A stretch of 64,000 nt of DNA from Micromonospora arborensis. Its GTDB lineage: Bacteria; Actinomycetota; Actinomycetes; Mycobacteriales; Micromonosporaceae. Position numbers and translations under genes: made by a program. Where the stretch lies: positions 162,627 to 226,626 of the forward strand of contig NZ_PYBV01000011.1 in assembly GCF_003205615.1 (NCBI RefSeq). Direction: 5' to 3'. The notes below the pieces were generated by a model. The model ran no database searches. It saw nothing but the letters and a program-made list of their open reading frames with translations, and was not told the DNA's origin. Positions 24,697-33,726 of the stretch are shown here, in pieces; position 1 is the first letter of the stretch, and every line of letters starts with the position of its first letter.

Positions 24697-24752
24697 TCTG
24701 CACCTGGTGGCGGGTAGAGGATTCGAACCTCTGAAGCTTTCGCGACGGATTT
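24697..24752 (-). repeat. Right att copy within tRNA-Tyr
   Basis: 56 bases identical to 13255-13310, covering tRNA-Tyr from the 3' side of the anticodon stem to a few bases past the discriminator. Insertion restored a complete tRNA at this end. Identity ends at the anticodon loop (TA of the anticodon is outside), matching the usual crossover at tRNA anticodon or T-loops. Confidence 0.92.
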
Positions 24753-24788
24753 ACAGTCCGCTCCCATTGGCCGCTCGGGCAACCCGCC
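24708..24788 (-). tRNA. tRNA-Tyr (GTA anticodon)
   Basis: 81 bases, class II with a long variable arm (CGTCGCGAAAGCTTC). Acceptor GGCGGGT/ACCCGCC, discriminator A, anticodon loop ACTGTAAAT with GTA. It is intact because the element supplied an identical 3' half on integration. Confidence 0.96.
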
Positions 24789-24935
24789 AGGGCACCCCAC
24801 CGCGTCGTAACGCGGCGGCGGAAGCAAGAATAGCGGCTCCCCCCGGTACCGGTGCAACCGGGTACGGTCAGGGGGTCGTGCCGCTGGTCGGTGGCCGACG
24901 GCAGGCCCAGACCGCCGGACAGCAGGAGCAGGAAC

Positions 24936-25430
24936 ATGGCAGCAAACCCGTCGTTCGACATCGTCAGCAAGGTTGACCGCCAGGAGGTCGACAACGCCCT
25001 CCGGCAGACGGAGAAGGAGCTCGGGACGCGGTTCGACTTCCGCGGCACCGGAGCGGAGATCTCCTGGTCTGGCGAGGAGGCGATCGGCCTTCAGGCGGAG
25101 ACGGAGGAGCGGGTTCGCGCCGCACTGGACGTGTTCAAGGAGAAGTTGGTCAAGCGGAACATCTCGCTGAAGTCGTTGGACGCTGGCGAGCCACGCCCGT
25201 CCGGCAAGATTTTCAAGATCGACTGCAAGGTGATCCAGGGCATCGAGGCGGACAAGGCCAAGGCGATCAGCAAGAAGATCCGCGACGAGGGTCCCAAGGG
25301 CGTGCAGGCGCAGATCCAGGGCGACCAGCTGCGGGTCACCGGCAAGAAGCGGGACGATCTCCAGGCGGTCATCTCGCTGCTCAAGGGCGAGGACTTCGGC
25401 GTCGCCCTCCAGTTCAACAACTACCGGTAA
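24936..25430 (+). CDS. YajQ family nucleotide-binding protein (UPF0234)
   Basis: 164 residues, the family length. Starts [21 protein letters not shown]. Conserved blocks: [52 protein letters not shown] and the ending [14 protein letters not shown]. YajQ proteins bind nucleic acid or nucleotides, and in Xanthomonas a homologue binds c-di-GMP; the role in actinobacteria is not established. ATG with GGAG 10 bases upstream. Divergent from tRNA-Tyr. Confidence 0.95.
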   Translation: MAANPSFDIVSKVDRQEVDNALRQTEKELGTRFDFRGTGAEISWSGEEAIGLQAETEERVRAALDVFKEKLVKRNISLKSLDAGEPRPSGKIFKIDCKVIQGIEADKAKAISKKIRDEGPKGVQAQIQGDQLRVTGKKRDDLQAVISLLKGEDFGVALQFNNYR

Positions 25431-25593
25431 GGCGGCGACCGCCGGCCTGGTAAACCGGGCCGACCACGCCTGCCACCTGGGCAGACATCGCCAGTTTCTG
25501 GTCGTCACTGGTCGCTCGTGAGCGGCCTCTGACGGCCCGACCGGGCCGCCGGCGGGGCATCCGTGTGAGCCTCGCGCCGGCAAGGTAGTCCAG

Positions 25594-25851
25594 ATGACCG
25601 CCCAGACTCACTGGCAGGCGTGGCATGAGCCCTACGCCGATGAAAACTCCCCGCTGTCGCGTCGACTGCGGCTGGTCCAGCAGCACATAGCCTCGTGGCT
25701 TGATCAGCGTTCCGATGAGCGACTGACTGTGGTGAGCGCGTGCGCGGGGCAGGGTCATGACCTCATCGGCGTCCTCGCCTCAAGGTCTGATGCTCAGCGC
25801 GTACACGCGACCCTGCTTGAGGCGGTGTGTTCGTCGTGGCGGGTCTGGTGA
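25594..25851 (+). pseudogene. N-terminal fragment of a class I SAM methyltransferase-like protein
   Basis: The 85-residue frame starts MTAQTHWQAWHEPYADENSPLSRRLRLVQQH and reaches a motif-I-like strand LTVVSACAGQGHDLIGVLA, then breaks off after VHATLLE, where a Rossmann methyltransferase would continue. The remaining AVCSSWRVW is out of register. The next 80 bases in another frame encode VTPYLVRWAERARPYGTQPGPAM, which could be the tail of another gene, suggesting an internal deletion. It is unlikely to be active. Confidence 0.6.
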
Positions 25852-25929
25852 CGCCGTACCTCGTGCGGTGGGCGGAACGGGCGCGCCCGTACGGGACGCA
25901 GCCCGGGCCGGCGATGTAGCCGGCTCAGG

Positions 25930-27189
25930 TCAGACGGTGAGGGGCTCTTCGGTGCGTACCGCCGTGGTTTCCGCGCGGGCGATGGGCCCGGCGGGCGGCG
26001 CGGCGACCGCGGCCCCGACGGCTACCGCCGCCCCGGCGAACAGGAACGCCCACCGGACGCCACCGGCGTGGTCCACGATCAGGCCGGCAACCGAGCCGCC
26101 GGCGGCGCTCGCCGCGACCGCCACGGTGACCACCCAGGTGTACGCCTCGTTCAGCATGCCGGCGGGTGCGATCCGGCCGACCAGGGTGTTCTCCAGGGTC
26201 AGCGCGGGTGCGATGGTGGCCCCGCCGACGACCAGCGCGACACCCAGCGCCAGCGGGGTGGGCATCACCGCGAACACCACGAAGGTGCCGGCCAGTGCGG
26301 CGAGCAGCAGGGCGAACTGGCGGGTCATGTTCGGTGCGGGCCTGCGAACGCCGAACCAGAACCCGCCGATGGCGCTGCCGATCCCCCAGACCGCGAGCAG
26401 GAGGCCGGCCAGGCTCTCCGGGTCGTCGGTGGTGTGGCCGCTCGCGAATGCGGGGACGATCACCCCGGCGGCGCCGAACGCGATGCCCAGGCCGGCCACG
26501 CAGACCAGCAGGGCCGGGAAGCCGGCGACCCGCAGGGGGCCGAGCCCTCGGGCGTGGTGTTCCCGCGGGTGCGGACGCCAGGCGCGCATGACCCGGCCGA
26601 GGGCCACGGCGGTCGTGCCGGCCAGGGTGACCACGGCCGCGCCGAGCAGCGCGGCCGCCGCGTCGGCGAACAGTACGAAGCCGGCCACGAGCAGGGGGCC
26701 GAGCACGAACACGATTTCGAACAGCGAGGTCTCGGCGGCCAGCGCGGTGTTGCGCAGGGAGTACCGGCCGGAGTTGGGGCCGGTCAGGTCGTTCCAGGCG
26801 CCACGGATAGCGGCGGTGAGCGGCGGGTACGTGGCGCCGGCCACGGCTGAGGCGACGTAGATGGCCGCGAGGGCGTCGTCGCCGGAGCGGCTGGCCAGCA
26901 GCAGGCCGATGAGGGCCAGCGGGTGGGCCACGGCGGTGACCAGCAGGACGGGGCTCGGGCCGACCCGGTCGGCGATCCGTCCGGCCACCGGGCTGAGCGC
27001 GGCGCCGGCGACGGCGTAGATCCCGCCCGCGATGGCGGCCAGCGAGTACCGCCCGGTCACCTGCTCGACCACCAGGAGCAGCGCCAGCGGGGTCATGCCG
27101 ATCCCGAGCCGCCCGATGATGCCGAAAACCAGCAACATCGGGGCGCCAGGAATCCGCCAGACACCCAGGTACTGACGCAGCGCGGCCAC
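25930..27189 (-). CDS. Major facilitator superfamily transporter
   Basis: 419 residues, GTG start, about 12 membrane helices in two halves. The MFS loop 2-3 signature is [14 protein letters not shown] (about 72-85); a weaker copy (GFWFGVRRP) follows helix 8. The family is close to small drug/sugar effluxers of actinobacteria; no substrate can be assigned. It is monocistronic, ending 77 bases from the methyltransferase remnant. Confidence 0.88.
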   Translation of the reverse strand: MAALRQYLGVWRIPGAPMLLVFGIIGRLGIGMTPLALLLVVEQVTGRYSLAAIAGGIYAVAGAALSPVAGRIADRVGPSPVLLVTAVAHPLALIGLLLASRSGDDALAAIYVASAVAGATYPPLTAAIRGAWNDLTGPNSGRYSLRNTALAAETSLFEIVFVLGPLLVAGFVLFADAAAALLGAAVVTLAGTTAVALGRVMRAWRPHPREHHARGLGPLRVAGFPALLVCVAGLGIAFGAAGVIVPAFASGHTTDDPESLAGLLLAVWGIGSAIGGFWFGVRRPAPNMTRQFALLLAALAGTFVVFAVMPTPLALGVALVVGGATIAPALTLENTLVGRIAPAGMLNEAYTWVVTVAVAASAAGGSVAGLIVDHAGGVRWAFLFAGAAVAVGAAVAAPPAGPIARAETTAVRTEEPLTV

Positions 27190-27273
27190 CGTGAACCTCC
27201 TGAGGATGTAATGGGCGTAAGCCGCTATGACCCTAACGCCGACGCCCAGCCGATAGACAACGGAATACAGCGC

Positions 27274-27308
27274 TCCGCCCGTACCCGGTGTGCGCGGGTA
27301 CGGGCGGA
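27274..27308 (-). terminator. Terminator hairpin after htpX
   Basis: Perfect 13-bp inverted repeat (tccgcccgtaccc / complement) with a 9-base loop, 17 bases past the htpX stop. GC-rich without a T-run. It also separates htpX from the MFS gene that follows on the same strand. Confidence 0.75.
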
Positions 27309-27325
27309 GGTGGGGTTTCAGCGGG

Positions 27326-28201
27326 TCAGCGCTGGAACTGCACCGGCCCCTGATTGCGGGCCATCTGCTCCAGCCGGGCGACGCGGTCCTCCATCTTCGG
27401 GTGAGTGGAGAAGAGCGCGGCCATGCCGCCGCCCCGGAACGGGTTGGCGATCATGAGGTGGGCGGTGCTGGTGAGCTGGCCCTGGGCCGGCAACGGCCGA
27501 CGTCGGGCCACCGCGTCGATCTTGCGAAGTGCGCTGGCCAGGGCCAGCGGGTCACGGCTCAGCTCGGCGCCCGAGGCGTCCGCCTGGAACTCGCGGCTCC
27601 GGCTGATCGCCAGCTGGATCACGGTGGCCGCGATCGGGCCGAGGATCAGGGTCAGCAGCAGCACGGCCGGGTTCGGCCGGTCCTCGTCGTCCCCGCCGCC
27701 CAGCGGGATGAAGAAGGCGAGGTTCGCCAGCAGGGTGATGATGCTGGCCAGGCCAGCCGCCACGCTGGAGATCAGGATGTCCCGGTTGTAGACGTGGGAC
27801 AGCTCGTGCCCGATCACACCGCGCAGCTCGCGGTAGTCGAGGATCTCGGTGATGCCCTGGGTCACGCAGACCGCCGCGTGCTGCGGGTTCCGGCCCGTGG
27901 CGAACGCGTTGGGCTGCGCGGTCGGGCTGACGTAGAGCCGTGGCATGGGTTGGCGGGCGTCGGTCGCCAACTCGCGCACCATCCGGTACAGCTCGGGGAA
28001 CTGTGCCTCGGTGACCGGTTGCGCCCCCATCGAGCGCAGTGCGAGCTTGTCGGAGTAGAAGTAGGAAACGCCGTTCATGACCAACGAGATGACGACGGCG
28101 ATGACCAGGCCGCCACTGCCGCCGAACCCGTAGCCCACCGCGAGAATCAGTGCGGAGAGCAGGCCGAGCAGCGCGGCGGTCTTCAGACGGTTGTGGTGCA
28201 C
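27326..28201 (-). CDS. htpX: Membrane zinc metalloprotease HtpX
   Basis: 291 residues; GTG start with AAGGAG 6 bases upstream, placing the first membrane helix (about 8-28) at the N-terminus. Second helix about 31-46; cytoplasmic zinc site HELSH at 132-136; two more hydrophobic segments (about 145-190); third zinc ligand Glu in [12 protein letters not shown] (about 205). Homologues degrade misfolded membrane proteins under heat or envelope stress. The conserved [18 protein letters not shown] precedes the active site. It lies 121 bases upstream of nuoN's 3' end, in the same direction but with no sign of coupling. Confidence 0.95.
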   Translation of the reverse strand: MHHNRLKTAALLGLLSALILAVGYGFGGSGGLVIAVVISLVMNGVSYFYSDKLALRSMGAQPVTEAQFPELYRMVRELATDARQPMPRLYVSPTAQPNAFATGRNPQHAAVCVTQGITEILDYRELRGVIGHELSHVYNRDILISSVAAGLASIITLLANLAFFIPLGGGDDEDRPNPAVLLLTLILGPIAATVIQLAISRSREFQADASGAELSRDPLALASALRKIDAVARRRPLPAQGQLTSTAHLMIANPFRGGGMAALFSTHPKMEDRVARLEQMARNQGPVQFQR

Positions 28202-28322
28202 GATCTCTCCTTCGGTGCACGGATCGCCGGGATCCGCTGACCGGTGCAACAACCCGGTACCCGCCAACCATCCGTCTCAACGCTGAGAGTTCACTGAGAC
28301 CGAAGTCGCAGATCAGGTCAGG

Positions 28323-29810
28323 TCAGCGGCCGGCCAGATCGAGCACCAACTGCGGGGCGACGCCGAGCACCACGGCGGCCACCGTCGCCACCGCCAGCAC
28401 CACCGCCACCACACCCACCAGGGGTACGGCCGCAGCGCCGCCGCCATTCGGGGCGGCGAGGGGCGTCGGCGCCCAGAGCGCGGCGGTCACCCGCAGGTAG
28501 TAGGCCAGCCCGATCACCGCATTCAGCGCCACCACCAGCGCCAGCCAGGCCGCCCCGCCGTCCAGCAACGCCCGCACCACTGTCACCTTCGCGAACAGGC
28601 CGGCCAGCCCCGGTGGCAGGCCCGCCAGACCCACCAGCGCGAGACCGAGCGCGGCGGCCCGCCACGGATGCCGACGGGCCGCCCCGCGCAGGTCGTCCAC
28701 GGTGCCGCCATCCGCGCCCGCTGGCCGCAGCGCGGTCACCCCGGCGAACGCGGCCAGCTCCAACACCACGAAGAAGACGGCGTACGTCACCGCGGCGGCG
28801 TACGCGGCGGACCGCGCCTCCTCCGTGCGCCCGGCAGCCAGCGCCAGAGCGCCCAGCGGGGCGAGAATGTAGCCGGCCTGCGCGACGGACGACCAGGCGA
28901 GCAGCCGGACGGTACGCCGCTGACGCAGGGCGACGAGGTTGCCGACGGTCATCGTGAGCACCGCGAGCAGGGCGAGCACCGGGCCGGTCTGATCCGCCGG
29001 TAGTGCCCGCTGCACCACGGCGAGTAGAGCGACCAGCCCACCCAGCTTCGACGCCGTGGACAGGTACGCGGCCACCGGCAGCGGTGCGCCGTCGTAGGTG
29101 GCCGGCGCCCAGGCGTGGAACGGCACCGCCGCCACCTTGAAGGCCAGCCCGACCAGCAGCACCGCCACCGCGGCGGTGGTCAGCGGCAGCTCCCGCAGCT
29201 CTGGCCGCTCGGCGAGCAACGCGCTGAGCCGGTCCAGGTGCAGCCCACCGGTCACCGCGTACAGCAGCGCGGCGCCGAGCAGGGTCAGCGTGGTCGCCAC
29301 CACGCTCACCACGAAGAACGTCAACGCGGCCTCGGCGCTGGCGAGGCTGCCCCGGCGCAGGCCGACCAGCACGTACAGCGGCAGCGTCAGCGTCTCCAGG
29401 GCGACGATCAGGGTGATCAGGTCGCCGGCCGCGCCGAGCACCACGCCGCCGGTCATCGAGCAGGCCAGCAGGAAGGCGTACTCTCCCACCGGTGACCGGC
29501 CGGCGAGCAGCGCGGGCACGGAGAGCCCGAGCACGCCGAGGGTGAGCAGCGCCACCACGGCGGCAACCAGCGCGGCCCGACCGCCGAAGATCCAGGAGCA
29601 GTCGGCGCCGACGCAGAACGTCCGCCGCTCCCCGCCCAGGCCGACCAGGACGGCACCGACGGCGGTGCCCAACGCGCCGAGCGCCGCCACCGCGATCGTG
29701 GCCCGTGCCCGGGCCAGGAGCAGGTCGGTGAGGAGCACGAGCACGGCGGTGCCGGCGGCCAGGTAGGCCGGCAACAGCGCAACGCTGTCGACGCTCTGCA
29801 CGCCAGTCAT
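28323..29810 (-). CDS. nuoN: NADH-quinone oxidoreductase subunit N
   Basis: 495 residues, about 14 membrane helices. Antiporter-like proton-channel subunit of complex I: the key Lys/Glu residues are in LVALETLTLPLYVLVG (Glu of helix 5), LAFKVAAVPFHAWAPATYDGAP (Lys of helix 7) and helix 8/12 blocks. The ATG overlaps the nuoM stop (ATGA). It is last in the nuoI-N run. The protein is Ala/Leu/Val-rich, so long open frames on other strands here are shadows. Confidence 0.95.
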   Translation of the reverse strand: MTGVQSVDSVALLPAYLAAGTAVLVLLTDLLLARARATIAVAALGALGTAVGAVLVGLGGERRTFCVGADCSWIFGGRAALVAAVVALLTLGVLGLSVPALLAGRSPVGEYAFLLACSMTGGVVLGAAGDLITLIVALETLTLPLYVLVGLRRGSLASAEAALTFFVVSVVATTLTLLGAALLYAVTGGLHLDRLSALLAERPELRELPLTTAAVAVLLVGLAFKVAAVPFHAWAPATYDGAPLPVAAYLSTASKLGGLVALLAVVQRALPADQTGPVLALLAVLTMTVGNLVALRQRRTVRLLAWSSVAQAGYILAPLGALALAAGRTEEARSAAYAAAVTYAVFFVVLELAAFAGVTALRPAGADGGTVDDLRGAARRHPWRAAALGLALVGLAGLPPGLAGLFAKVTVVRALLDGGAAWLALVVALNAVIGLAYYLRVTAALWAPTPLAAPNGGGAAAVPLVGVVAVVLAVATVAAVVLGVAPQLVLDLAGR

Positions 29811-31315
29811 GGGAAGACCACCCCAATCAGGGCGTCGACGGGGGCCTCGGCGACGCCGAGGACAAGCGCCGGGGCCAGCCCGATGGCCAACGCGAGCAGC
29901 ACCAGCGGCACCCACGCGGTCAGCTCCGCACCGGCCAGGCCAGGGCCGACCTGCCCGACGGCGGGGCTTGGCCGGTTGTGGGTGACCTGGCGCAACAGCC
30001 GCAGGAAGTACGCGGCGGTGAGCGCGCCGCCGACCGCGGCCAGCACCCCGAGGGTGGTCCACAGCGGGCCGCCCACCTGAACGGCGGCGATCACCGCGAA
30101 CGCCTCGCCCCAGAAACCGGCCAGCCCTGGCAGGCCCAGCGAGGCGATCGCCGCGAACGCGAGCAGCCCAGCCAACCGAGGCGCGGTCTCCCGCAGCCCG
30201 GACAGCTCGGCGAGAGTGCCCGTGCCGGTACGGTCCTTCACCGCGCCGGCCAGGAAGAAGAGCAAGCCGGTGATCACCCCGTGCGCGACGTTTCCGATCA
30301 ACGCCGCCTGGAGGCCGACGGTGGTCAGCGTGGCGACACCCAGCAGCACGAAGCCCATGTGCCCCACGCTCGAATACGCGATGAGCCGTTTCACGTCGGC
30401 CTGGGCCAGACAGACCAGCGAACCGATCAGGATCGCGGCGACGGCCAGCACACCGAGCACCGGCGACGCCCAGCGGGCACCCTCCGGTGCCACCCCCACC
30501 GCCACCCGGATCAGACCGTAGGTGCCCATCTTCAGCAACACCCCGGCCAGCACGACACTGCCCACCGTGGGGGCCTGGGTGTGCGCGTCGGGCAGCCAGG
30601 AGTGCAGCGGCCACAGCGGGCTCTTCACCGCGAACGCCAGCGCCAACAGGGTGAACGCGGCCAACTGGGTGCCCCGGGACATCCCCGCACCGCCGGTCAA
30701 CGCCACCACGTCCGCGGTGCCGGCGGCGGCCACCACGACGTACACGCCGACCAGCAGCAACACCGAGCCGAACAGGGTGTAGAGCGCGAACTTGCGAGCC
30801 GCCCGACGCCGGTCCGCGCCACCCCAGCCGGCGATGATCGCGTACATCGGCAGCAGGACGACCTCGAAGAAGAGGAAGAACAGCACCAGATCCAGGGCGA
30901 GGAAGGTGCCCAGGATGCCCACCTCGACCACCAGCAGCAGCGCGACCAACGCCCGGCCACTGCCGCCGTCCGGAACACGCCACATCGTGTACGCGCAGCA
31001 GAGCAGGGTGAGCAGCGCGGTCAACACCACAAGCGGCCAGGAGATGCCGTCGACGCCGAGGTGGAAACGCAACTCCAGGCCGGGCACCCACGGCAGGTCC
31101 AGTTGATGCCACGGGCGCACCGCCGGCGCGTCCGCCGACCAGGCGAACCAGCCCCGACCCCCGAACACCAGCGGCACCGCGGCCAACAGGGTCAGCGCCG
31201 CCGCCACCGTGCCGACCAGCCGGGCCGCCCGGTCCCGGGGCGTCGCCGCCACCGCGACCGCACCCAGTGCCGGCACCGCCAGGACGGCCACCAGCAACAC
31301 CTGCCCAAAGCTCAC
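29807..31315 (-). CDS. nuoM: NADH-quinone oxidoreductase subunit M
   Basis: 502 residues, GTG start. 14-helix antiporter-like subunit: LRFHLGVDGISWPLVVLTALLT, FFEVVLLPMYAIIAGWGG with the helix-5 Glu, KSPLWPLHSWLPDAHTQAPT with the helix-7 Lys, and DVKRLIAYSSVGHMGFV. It overlaps nuoN by 4 bases. Unlike the other junctions, it is separated from nuoL by 114 bases made of a tandem 59-bp repeat, and its start codon lies inside the repeat unit. Confidence 0.96.
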   Translation of the reverse strand: MSFGQVLLVAVLAVPALGAVAVAATPRDRAARLVGTVAAALTLLAAVPLVFGGRGWFAWSADAPAVRPWHQLDLPWVPGLELRFHLGVDGISWPLVVLTALLTLLCCAYTMWRVPDGGSGRALVALLLVVEVGILGTFLALDLVLFFLFFEVVLLPMYAIIAGWGGADRRRAARKFALYTLFGSVLLLVGVYVVVAAAGTADVVALTGGAGMSRGTQLAAFTLLALAFAVKSPLWPLHSWLPDAHTQAPTVGSVVLAGVLLKMGTYGLIRVAVGVAPEGARWASPVLGVLAVAAILIGSLVCLAQADVKRLIAYSSVGHMGFVLLGVATLTTVGLQAALIGNVAHGVITGLLFFLAGAVKDRTGTGTLAELSGLRETAPRLAGLLAFAAIASLGLPGLAGFWGEAFAVIAAVQVGGPLWTTLGVLAAVGGALTAAYFLRLLRQVTHNRPSPAVGQVGPGLAGAELTAWVPLVLLALAIGLAPALVLGVAEAPVDALIGVVFP

Positions 31316-31438
31316 CGGACCGCCTCTGTTCGCGACTGCGGGGCTCGCAACCCCGACTCACTCCTCGCGCTCACCGGACCGCCTCTGTTCGCGACTGCGG
31401 GGCTCGCAACCCCGACTCACTCCTCGCGCTCACCGGAT
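31311..31438 (-). repeat. 59-bp tandem repeat between nuoL and nuoM
   Basis: Two identical 59-base units (31311-31369 and 31370-31428) plus the first 9 bases of a third (31429-31437). Each carries a hairpin (gcggggctcgcaaccccg) and ends at gtgag on the minus strand, so each unit offers a GTG. The nuoM GTG (31313-31315) is inside unit 1, and the nuoL stop overlaps the partial third. The sequence resembles dispersed gene-start repeats of Micromonosporaceae (from memory, not searched). Confidence 0.9.
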
Positions 31439-33367
31439 CACTCCGATCAGGGTGGCTGCCAACCCGATCAGCAACGCGCCGGCCAGCACACCTGCGGCGG
31501 CCCGGGGCAGCGCCGCTCGGTGCAGCGCGGCCAGCCCCGCGCCCAGACCGGAGGCGGCCCGCCCGCTGCCCTCGACCGCGCCGTCCACCACCACCTCGTC
31601 GCCGGAGCGCGCGGCGCGGGCCAGCGCGCGGGCGGGACGTACGACAAGGGTGTGCTGGACCTCGTCGAGCCGGAACGCGCGGGCGAAGACCGGCCGCAGC
31701 GGACCCAGCGCGGCCGCCGGATCGGCGGCCCGGTTCCGACGCCAGCCCAGCGTTACCAGCCCCGCGCCGACCAGCAGCAACGCCAACGGCAGCAGCACCC
31801 CGGACCCGAGGTGGACCAGGCCGTCCTCGGAGCCCGCCACCGGGACGGTCGGGAACCGCAGGCGGTCGGCGAACGCCCCGACGAACCCGGCCAGACCGAG
31901 CAGCGCGGCCGGCACGGCCAGCAGCAGCACCGGCCAGCGCAGCAGCGCCGGCGGATCGTGCGGCCGGACCAGCGGCAGGCGTGGCGCACCGAAGAAGGCG
32001 CGCAGCAGCAGCCGACCGGCGTACCAGGCGGTGATCGCCACACCGACCAACCCGGCCAGCCACACCAGCCAGCCCACCCAGGACGGCGCGGGGCCGGTGC
32101 CCTCCAGCGCGGCCGACTCCGCCACCGTGAGGACGCCGTCCTTGCTCCAGAAGCCAGCCAACGGCGGCACCCCCGCCAGCGCCCCCAGGCCCACCACCGT
32201 GCACCAGAACGTCAGCGGCATGCTTCGCCGCAACCCGCCCATCTCCGACATCAGGGTGGTGCCGACCGCGTGGATCACCGCACCGGCGGCGAGGAACAGC
32301 AACGCCTTGAACGCGGCGTGGGTGAGCAGGTGGAACAGCGCCGCCGACGGTGAGCCCACCGCCAGAGCGCCCGTCATGTAGCCCAACTGGGAAACGGTCG
32401 ACCAGGCCAGCACCCGCTTGATGTCGTCCTGTGCGGTGGCGGCGAGCGCGCCGAGCAGCAGTGTGATCGCGCCGAGCACCCCCAGCACGGTCAGCGTGAC
32501 CGGCGCGGCCGTGAACAGCGGGTAGAGCCGGGCCACGGCGTACACCCCGGCGGCGACCATCGTCGCCGCGTGGATCAGCGCGGAGATCGGCGTCGGGCCG
32601 GCCATCGCGTCCGGCAGCCAGGTGTGCAGCGGGAACTGCGCGCTCTTACCGGCCACCCCGGCGAGCAACAGCAGGCCGGCGGCGGTCAACGTCACGCCGG
32701 AGTGGTCCTGGGCGAGCACGTCGGCGATCCGGAAACTGCCCGTCGACACGCCGAGCAACGCGATGCCGAGCAGGAACCCGACGTCACCGACCCGGGTCAC
32801 CAGAAACGCCTTCATCGCAGCGGCCGGGGCGCCGGGCAGTCGGCGGTCGTGGGCGATGAGCAGGTACGAGCAGAGGCCCATCACCTCCCAGCCGACCAGC
32901 AGCATGATCAGGTCGCCGGCGACCACCACCAGCAGCATGGCACCGGTGAACAGGCTGATCTGGGCGGCGTACGGCGGGTAACGGTGGTCGACGTCCACGT
33001 CGTCGTTCGGACCGCGCCGCAGGTAGCCGATCGAGTAGACCTGCACGGCCAGGGCGACCGCGGTGACCGCCACCGCGACCAGCGCGGCGGCGCCGTCCAG
33101 CCGTACGCCGAGCGTCACCCTCAACCCGCCGACGTCGACCCAGGTGGTCGACGTCTCCGTCGGCCCGTCGACGGTCAGCAGGAGTGCCACGGCCAACGCC
33201 AGCGCGCCAGCCGCGCCGGTGACGCCGAGCGCGATGGCCAACCGTCGGGCCCGGTCACCACCCGCCGCACCCGCGCCCGGGTGCCGCGGGGCCGGCGGCA
33301 ACAGCAGACCGACCAGGCCGGCGACCAGCGGAACGGCGGGCAGCAGCGCCCCGAGCAGCCCGGTCAC
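31430..33367 (-). CDS. nuoL: NADH-quinone oxidoreductase subunit L
   Basis: 645 residues, GTG start overlapping the nuoK stop (GTGA). About 16 membrane helices: the antiporter core LLVGWEVMGLCSYLLIAHDR, GKSAQFPLHTWLPDAMAGPTP with the essential Lys, and IKRVLAWSTVSQLGYM. A C-terminal segment (about 560-645) should form the long lateral helix HL and the terminal helix that ties it to NuoN. Full length. Residues 10-40 are unusually Pro/Ala/Gly-rich for the first periplasmic loop. Confidence 0.96.
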   Translation of the reverse strand: MTGLLGALLPAVPLVAGLVGLLLPPAPRHPGAGAAGGDRARRLAIALGVTGAAGALALAVALLLTVDGPTETSTTWVDVGGLRVTLGVRLDGAAALVAVAVTAVALAVQVYSIGYLRRGPNDDVDVDHRYPPYAAQISLFTGAMLLVVVAGDLIMLLVGWEVMGLCSYLLIAHDRRLPGAPAAAMKAFLVTRVGDVGFLLGIALLGVSTGSFRIADVLAQDHSGVTLTAAGLLLLAGVAGKSAQFPLHTWLPDAMAGPTPISALIHAATMVAAGVYAVARLYPLFTAAPVTLTVLGVLGAITLLLGALAATAQDDIKRVLAWSTVSQLGYMTGALAVGSPSAALFHLLTHAAFKALLFLAAGAVIHAVGTTLMSEMGGLRRSMPLTFWCTVVGLGALAGVPPLAGFWSKDGVLTVAESAALEGTGPAPSWVGWLVWLAGLVGVAITAWYAGRLLLRAFFGAPRLPLVRPHDPPALLRWPVLLLAVPAALLGLAGFVGAFADRLRFPTVPVAGSEDGLVHLGSGVLLPLALLLVGAGLVTLGWRRNRAADPAAALGPLRPVFARAFRLDEVQHTLVVRPARALARAARSGDEVVVDGAVEGSGRAASGLGAGLAALHRAALPRAAAGVLAGALLIGLAATLIGVIR

Positions 33368-33726
33368 CGGCCCGCCTCCCTGTCCAGGACGGCCGGCTCG
33401 CGCCGGTCGACGGGATGAGCCGGCTCGGTCAGTGCCACGTCATCCACCGCCACGGTGGCCCGCAGCCGGTAGAGCTGCAGGACGATCGCCAGCCCCACCC
33501 CGATCTCGGCGGCGGCGAGGACGATGACGAACAGCGCGAAGACCTGCCCGGAATGCGGCAACACGGCGCGGGCGGTGGTGTCCGCGGTGACCAGGATCAG
33601 GTTGACCGCGTTGAGCATCAGCTCGACCGACATCAGCACCAGCACCGCGTTGCGTCGGCGCAGCACGCCGTACACGCCGAGGCCGAACAGCAGCGCGGCG
33701 GTGACGTACGGGATGACCGGCCTCAC
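33364..33726 (-). CDS. nuoK: NADH-quinone oxidoreductase subunit K
   Basis: 120 residues, GTG start overlapping the nuoJ stop (GTGA). Three membrane helices with the conserved glutamates: SVELMLNAVNL (helix 2) and AAAEIGVGLAIVLQLYR (helix 3). The usual length is about 100; the extra 20 residues form a charged C-terminal tail (EPAHPVDRREPAVLDREAGR), which is expected on the cytoplasmic side. Confidence 0.95.
   Translation of the reverse strand: MRPVIPYVTAALLFGLGVYGVLRRRNAVLVLMSVELMLNAVNLILVTADTTARAVLPHSGQVFALFVIVLAAAEIGVGLAIVLQLYRLRATVAVDDVALTEPAHPVDRREPAVLDREAGR

Larger units (their letters stand above)
13255..24752. mobile_element. Degenerate AICE-type integrative element in tRNA-Tyr
   Basis: About 11.5 kb bounded by a perfect 56-bp direct repeat; the right copy is the 3' half of the intact tRNA-Tyr. 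Element genes follow the pSAM2 order int-xis-rep on the minus strand (15.5-18.0 kb), and a gntR remnant diverges from rep. Integrase and rep are frameshifted, and rep and gntR are truncated at a shared junction near 18000; no transfer (FtsK-like) gene remains. Cargo: an ECF sigma pair, a membrane protein, the ABC/nuclease/methyltransferase module, and a hypothetical. Base composition drops inside the cargo: the 60 bases from 18721 hold 32 G+C against 47 in the 60 bases from 30001. Confidence 0.85.

Noticed and set aside
31311..31438. CRISPR or insertion-sequence end
   Set aside because: Two head-to-tail units with no spacers, no transposase and no target duplication visible.
29978..32353. Long open frame of about 790 codons on the plus strand across nuoM-nuoL
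   Set aside because: Arg/Gln/His/Gly-rich translation without motifs, antisense to clear nuo genes. It exists because stop codons are rare in this G+C-rich DNA.
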